Positions 5,480 through 7,514 of a stretch of DNA of 7,514 bases are shown here, in pieces. Position numbers and translations under genes: made by a program. The notes beneath the pieces were generated by a model that worked only from the letters and a program-made list of their open reading frames with translations, was not told the DNA's origin and searched no databases. This stretch comes from an uncultured Porphyromonadaceae bacterium (lineage in GTDB: Bacteria > Bacteroidota > Bacteroidia > Bacteroidales > Muribaculaceae). Every line of letters starts with the position of its first letter. Positions within the stretch are counted from its first letter, which is position 1. The stretch covers positions 1-7,514 of the forward strand of contig CAMWQF010000131.1 in the NCBI GenBank assembly GCA_947176285.1, written 5' to 3'.

Positions 5480-7108
5480 TTACATCATTCCGGGCATACC
5501 ACCTGCTGGCATTGCGGGAGCAGGATTATCTTCCTTTTTGTCAGCAATGACACATTCAGTTGTCAAGAACATGCCGGCAATGCTTGCTGCATTCTCAAGA
5601 GCAACACGTGTCACCTTAGCCGGGTCAATAACTCCGGTAGCAAAGAAATTCTCATAGCTGTCCGTACGGGCATTGTAGCCGTAGTCGCCTGTGCCTTCCT
5701 TCACTTTCTGAACAATTACTGCACCTTCGAGACCGGCATTTTCTACTATCTGACGGAGAGGTTCCTCAATAGCACGACGGATGATGGCAATACCGGTAGA
5801 TTCGTCGTTGTTGTCACCCTTGAGTTCGTCAAGGGCTGAAAGGCAACGGATGTAAGCCACACCACCGCCGGGAACAATACCTTCAGCAATGGCTGCACGA
5901 GTTGCGCTCAATGCATCATCCACACGGTCTTTCTTTTCCTTCATTTCTACTTCAGAAGGAGCTCCGATATAAAGGACTGCTACGCCTCCTGCAAGTTTTG
6001 CAAGACGTTCGTGGAGTTTTTCCTTATCGTATTCAGAAGTAGTGGTCTCAATCTGAGCCTTAATTTGAGCAACGCGTGCATCAATAGCCTCCTTAGAACC
6101 GGCACCGTTAACAATAGTGGTGTTGTCTTTATTGACAGTAACTTTTTCAGCAGTGCCAAGATCATTCACAGTGGCTTGCTTAAGTTGCATACCCTTCACT
6201 TCACTGATTACGTTTCCACCGGTAAGGATAGCGATATCTTCGAGCATTTCCTTACGGCGGTCGCCGAAGCCGGGGGCTTTCACAGCACAAATCTTAAGAG
6301 ATCCACGGAGACGGTTTACAACGAGAGTAGCAAGAGCCTCGTTGTCGACATCCTCCGCAATAATAAGGAGAGGACGACCTGTCTGTGCCACAGCCTCAAG
6401 GATAGGAAGCATTTCCTGAAGATTGGAAATCTTCTTATCGTAGAGAAGAATGAAAGGAGAATCCATCTCGCATTCCATCTTTTCAGAGTTAGTCACGAAA
6501 TATGGGCTTATGTAGCCACGATCGAACTGCATACCTTCAACTACCTCCACAGTAGTTTCAGTTCCCTTGGCTTCTTCAACAGTTATGACGCCTTCTTTCT
6601 TTACAGTCTTCATAGCCTCGGCAATGAGACGTCCGATTTCTTCGTCGTTGTTTGCGGAAATACGTGCCACATTCTCAATCTTAGCCATGTCGTCATCGAC
6701 TTCTTGGCTCATACCCTTGATTCCTTCTACAACCTTGGAAACAGCCTTGTCAATACCGCGCTTCAGGTCCATAGGATTGGCACCTGCTGCTACGTTCTTG
6801 AGTCCTTCAGTCACGATAGCCTGAGCAAGTACGGTAGCTGTTGTAGTACCGTCACCTGCCTGGTCACCGGTCTTGGAAGCCACTTCTTTCACGAGTTGAG
6901 CACCCATGTTTTCAAAAGCGTTTTCAAGTTCGATTTCCTTAGCAACTGTCACGCCATCCTTAGTGATATGAGGAGCACCGAATTTCTTTTCGATGATCAC
7001 ATTGCGGCCTTTAGGACCTAGGGTTACTTTGACAGCATCGGCAAGAGCGTCGACACCCTTTTTAAGCTCTTCGCGAGCTTGTATGTTGAATTTAATTATT
7101 TTTGCCAT
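5480..7108 (-). CDS. groEL: Chaperonin GroEL (Cpn60, 60 kDa)
   Basis: This is the large chaperonin subunit. It forms a double seven-membered ring that encloses unfolded proteins under a GroES lid and uses ATP to drive folding in the cytoplasm. The length of 542 residues is normal. The ATP site shows the P-loop-like GDGTTT (85-90, D86) and the hydrolysis aspartate D398 in VDDALSATRAA. The apical substrate/GroES-binding aromatics Y199, Y203 and F204 are all present in RGYISPYF. GGG at 414-416 closes the family signature, in which residue 408 is Ala where the classical pattern expects Asp, Glu or Gln. The C-terminus ends in a short Gly/Met tail (GGMPGMM), the flexible plug that fills the cavity floor. 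The start codon is 41 bases past the groES stop with no terminator between, so the two genes form one operon. The gap is almost all A/T, with no Shine-Dalgarno sequence. Confidence 0.98.
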   Translation of the reverse strand: MAKIIKFNIQAREELKKGVDALADAVKVTLGPKGRNVIIEKKFGAPHITKDGVTVAKEIELENAFENMGAQLVKEVASKTGDQAGDGTTTATVLAQAIVTEGLKNVAAGANPMDLKRGIDKAVSKVVEGIKGMSQEVDDDMAKIENVARISANNDEEIGRLIAEAMKTVKKEGVITVEEAKGTETTVEVVEGMQFDRGYISPYFVTNSEKMECEMDSPFILLYDKKISNLQEMLPILEAVAQTGRPLLIIAEDVDNEALATLVVNRLRGSLKICAVKAPGFGDRRKEMLEDIAILTGGNVISEVKGMQLKQATVNDLGTAEKVTVNKDNTTIVNGAGSKEAIDARVAQIKAQIETTTSEYDKEKLHERLAKLAGGVAVLYIGAPSEVEMKEKKDRVDDALSATRAAIAEGIVPGGGVAYIRCLSALDELKGDNNDESTGIAIIRRAIEEPLRQIVENAGLEGAVIVQKVKEGTGDYGYNARTDSYENFFATGVIDPAKVTRVALENAASIAGMFLTTECVIADKKEDNPAPAMPAGGMPGMM

Positions 7109-7149
7109 TTTTATAGTTGAAAAATTTAGAGTTTAAATGGTTGATTTTT

Positions 7150-7422
7150 TTATGCGATTACAGCGAGAACGTCGCTTTGGCGCATGATAAGGTATTTTTC
7201 GCCTTCAAATTCGATTTCAGTACCGGCGTATTTGCCATAGAGCACTTCGTCGCCTTCTTTGAGGATCATTTCTTCGTCTTTAGTCCCATTTCCGGCAGCA
7301 AGCACTTTGCCACGAAGGGGTTTTTCTTTTGCTGAGTCAGGGATGATAATACCTGACATTGTCACTTCTTCTGCGGCAGTCGGCTGAATAAGCACGCGGT
7401 CGCCAAGTGGTTTGATGTTCAT
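7150..7422 (-). CDS. groES: Co-chaperonin GroES (Cpn10, 10 kDa)
   Basis: This is the heptameric lid of the GroEL folding chamber. The 90-residue protein starts with the family N-terminus (NIKPLGDRVLI) and carries the mobile loop around residues 16-34. Its hydrophobic tripeptide III (25-27, in SGIIIPDSA) corresponds to IVL of E. coli GroES, which docks on the GroEL apical domain. The RGKVLAAGNG strand and the C-terminal YLIMRQSDVLAVI strand are both present. It is somewhat shorter than the 97-residue E. coli protein, mostly through a shorter central segment after GNG that includes the roof hairpin; this is typical of many bacterial GroES proteins. It is the first gene of the groES-groEL operon. 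The A-rich leader (AATAACAGAA) has no Shine-Dalgarno sequence. Confidence 0.97.
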   Translation of the reverse strand: MNIKPLGDRVLIQPTAAEEVTMSGIIIPDSAKEKPLRGKVLAAGNGTKDEEMILKEGDEVLYGKYAGTEIEFEGEKYLIMRQSDVLAVIA

Positions 7423-7514
7423 TTCTGTTATTCGATTTTATAGGGTTATAATATTATTTATTTATAATTTGGTGGTGTTTTGACAACACCTTCCGGAATT
7501 AGAGTTGCAAATAC
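7423..7514 (-). promoter_or_regulatory. groES upstream control region
   Basis: These 92 bases reach the right edge and contain no gene. Read on the minus strand they hold an 8-base palindrome TTCCGGAA (7498-7491), then an inverted repeat GGTGTT-GTCAA-AACACC (7490-7474), then about 50 bases that are nearly all A/T with TATAAA and TATAAC boxes. A TTGTCA (7486-7481) inside the repeat could be a -35-like element, but its distance to the A/T boxes is not standard. No TAnnTTTG box and no CIRCE repeat (TTAGCACTC ... GAGTGCTAA) is present. A promoter must lie here or just upstream, but I cannot place it exactly. Confidence 0.35.
7474..7490. repeat. 6-bp inverted repeat upstream of groES
   Basis: GGTGTT and AACACC form a perfect 6-bp stem around a 5-base loop, about 50 bases before the groES ATG. 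No T-run follows on the minus strand, and only TTCC follows on the plus strand, so it is not a convincing terminator. It could be an operator for heat-shock control or simply chance. Confidence 0.4.

Noticed and set aside
5885..5887. GroEL Ala408 as a defect in the chaperonin signature
   Set aside because: Residue 408 departs from the strict pattern (Asp, Glu or Gln expected), but the surrounding ATRAA-EG-PGGG context and D398 are intact, so this looks like harmless lineage variation.
6011..7021. Long open frame (336 codons) on the plus strand opposite groEL
   Set aside because: It lies wholly antisense to a highly conserved gene, its product is rich in Ser, Leu, His and Phe with no recognisable domain, and it has no promoter-like sequence or neighbour on that strand. 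Codon bias in groEL explains the missing stops.
7474..7490. Inverted repeat upstream of groES as an intrinsic terminator of an upstream gene
   Set aside because: The stem is only 6 bp and neither strand has a T-run directly after it, so it was kept only as a possible regulatory repeat.
1..7514. Mobile element, phage, CRISPR or defence island
   Set aside because: There are no long repeats, transposase or integrase coding sequence, spacer-repeat pattern or composition break; all genes are intact housekeeping genes on one strand.

Overview
This window looks like chromosomal core sequence from a member of Bacteroidota, probably order Bacteroidales (Muribaculaceae or a relative; the rank below phylum is my inference). 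The reasons are the Bacteroidales-type ClpC with an acidic linker after its N domain, a GyrA whose first pinwheel blade carries QNRGGVG, a short 90-residue GroES, A/T-rich leaders with no convincing Shine-Dalgarno sequence, and a good -33/-7 (TTTG ... TAnnTTTG) promoter in front of gyrA. I see no mobile element, tRNA, rRNA, CRISPR array or defence gene.

Everything reads on the minus strand, so transcription runs from right to left. From the right edge: a 92-base leader with an inverted repeat; groES (7150-7422); a 41-base gap; groEL (5480-7108); a strong GC-rich terminator; a short regulatory region with a candidate promoter and an 8-bp inverted repeat; clpC (2783-5341); a second terminator; a compact gyrA promoter; gyrA (87-2657); then, 21 bases on, the first 65 bases of a gene for a secreted protein that runs off the left edge. 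No gap is longer than 138 bases.

The transcription units I infer are groES-groEL, clpC alone, and gyrA plus the downstream secreted-protein gene. The first two encode protein quality control: GroEL/GroES fold proteins, and ClpC unfolds damaged ones and hands them to ClpP. Gyrase subunit A supplies the DNA-breaking subunit for negative supercoiling. The terminators suggest that these neighbours are regulated separately although they share a direction.

I did not find an undescribed biological system here. The points most worth a second look are the clpC control region (an inverted repeat next to two competing promoter readings), the GyrA quinolone-pocket residues (Met87 and Phe104, E. coli numbering) and the redistribution of the GyrA-box motif. 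All four complete proteins look intact, with no frameshifts or missing catalytic residues.
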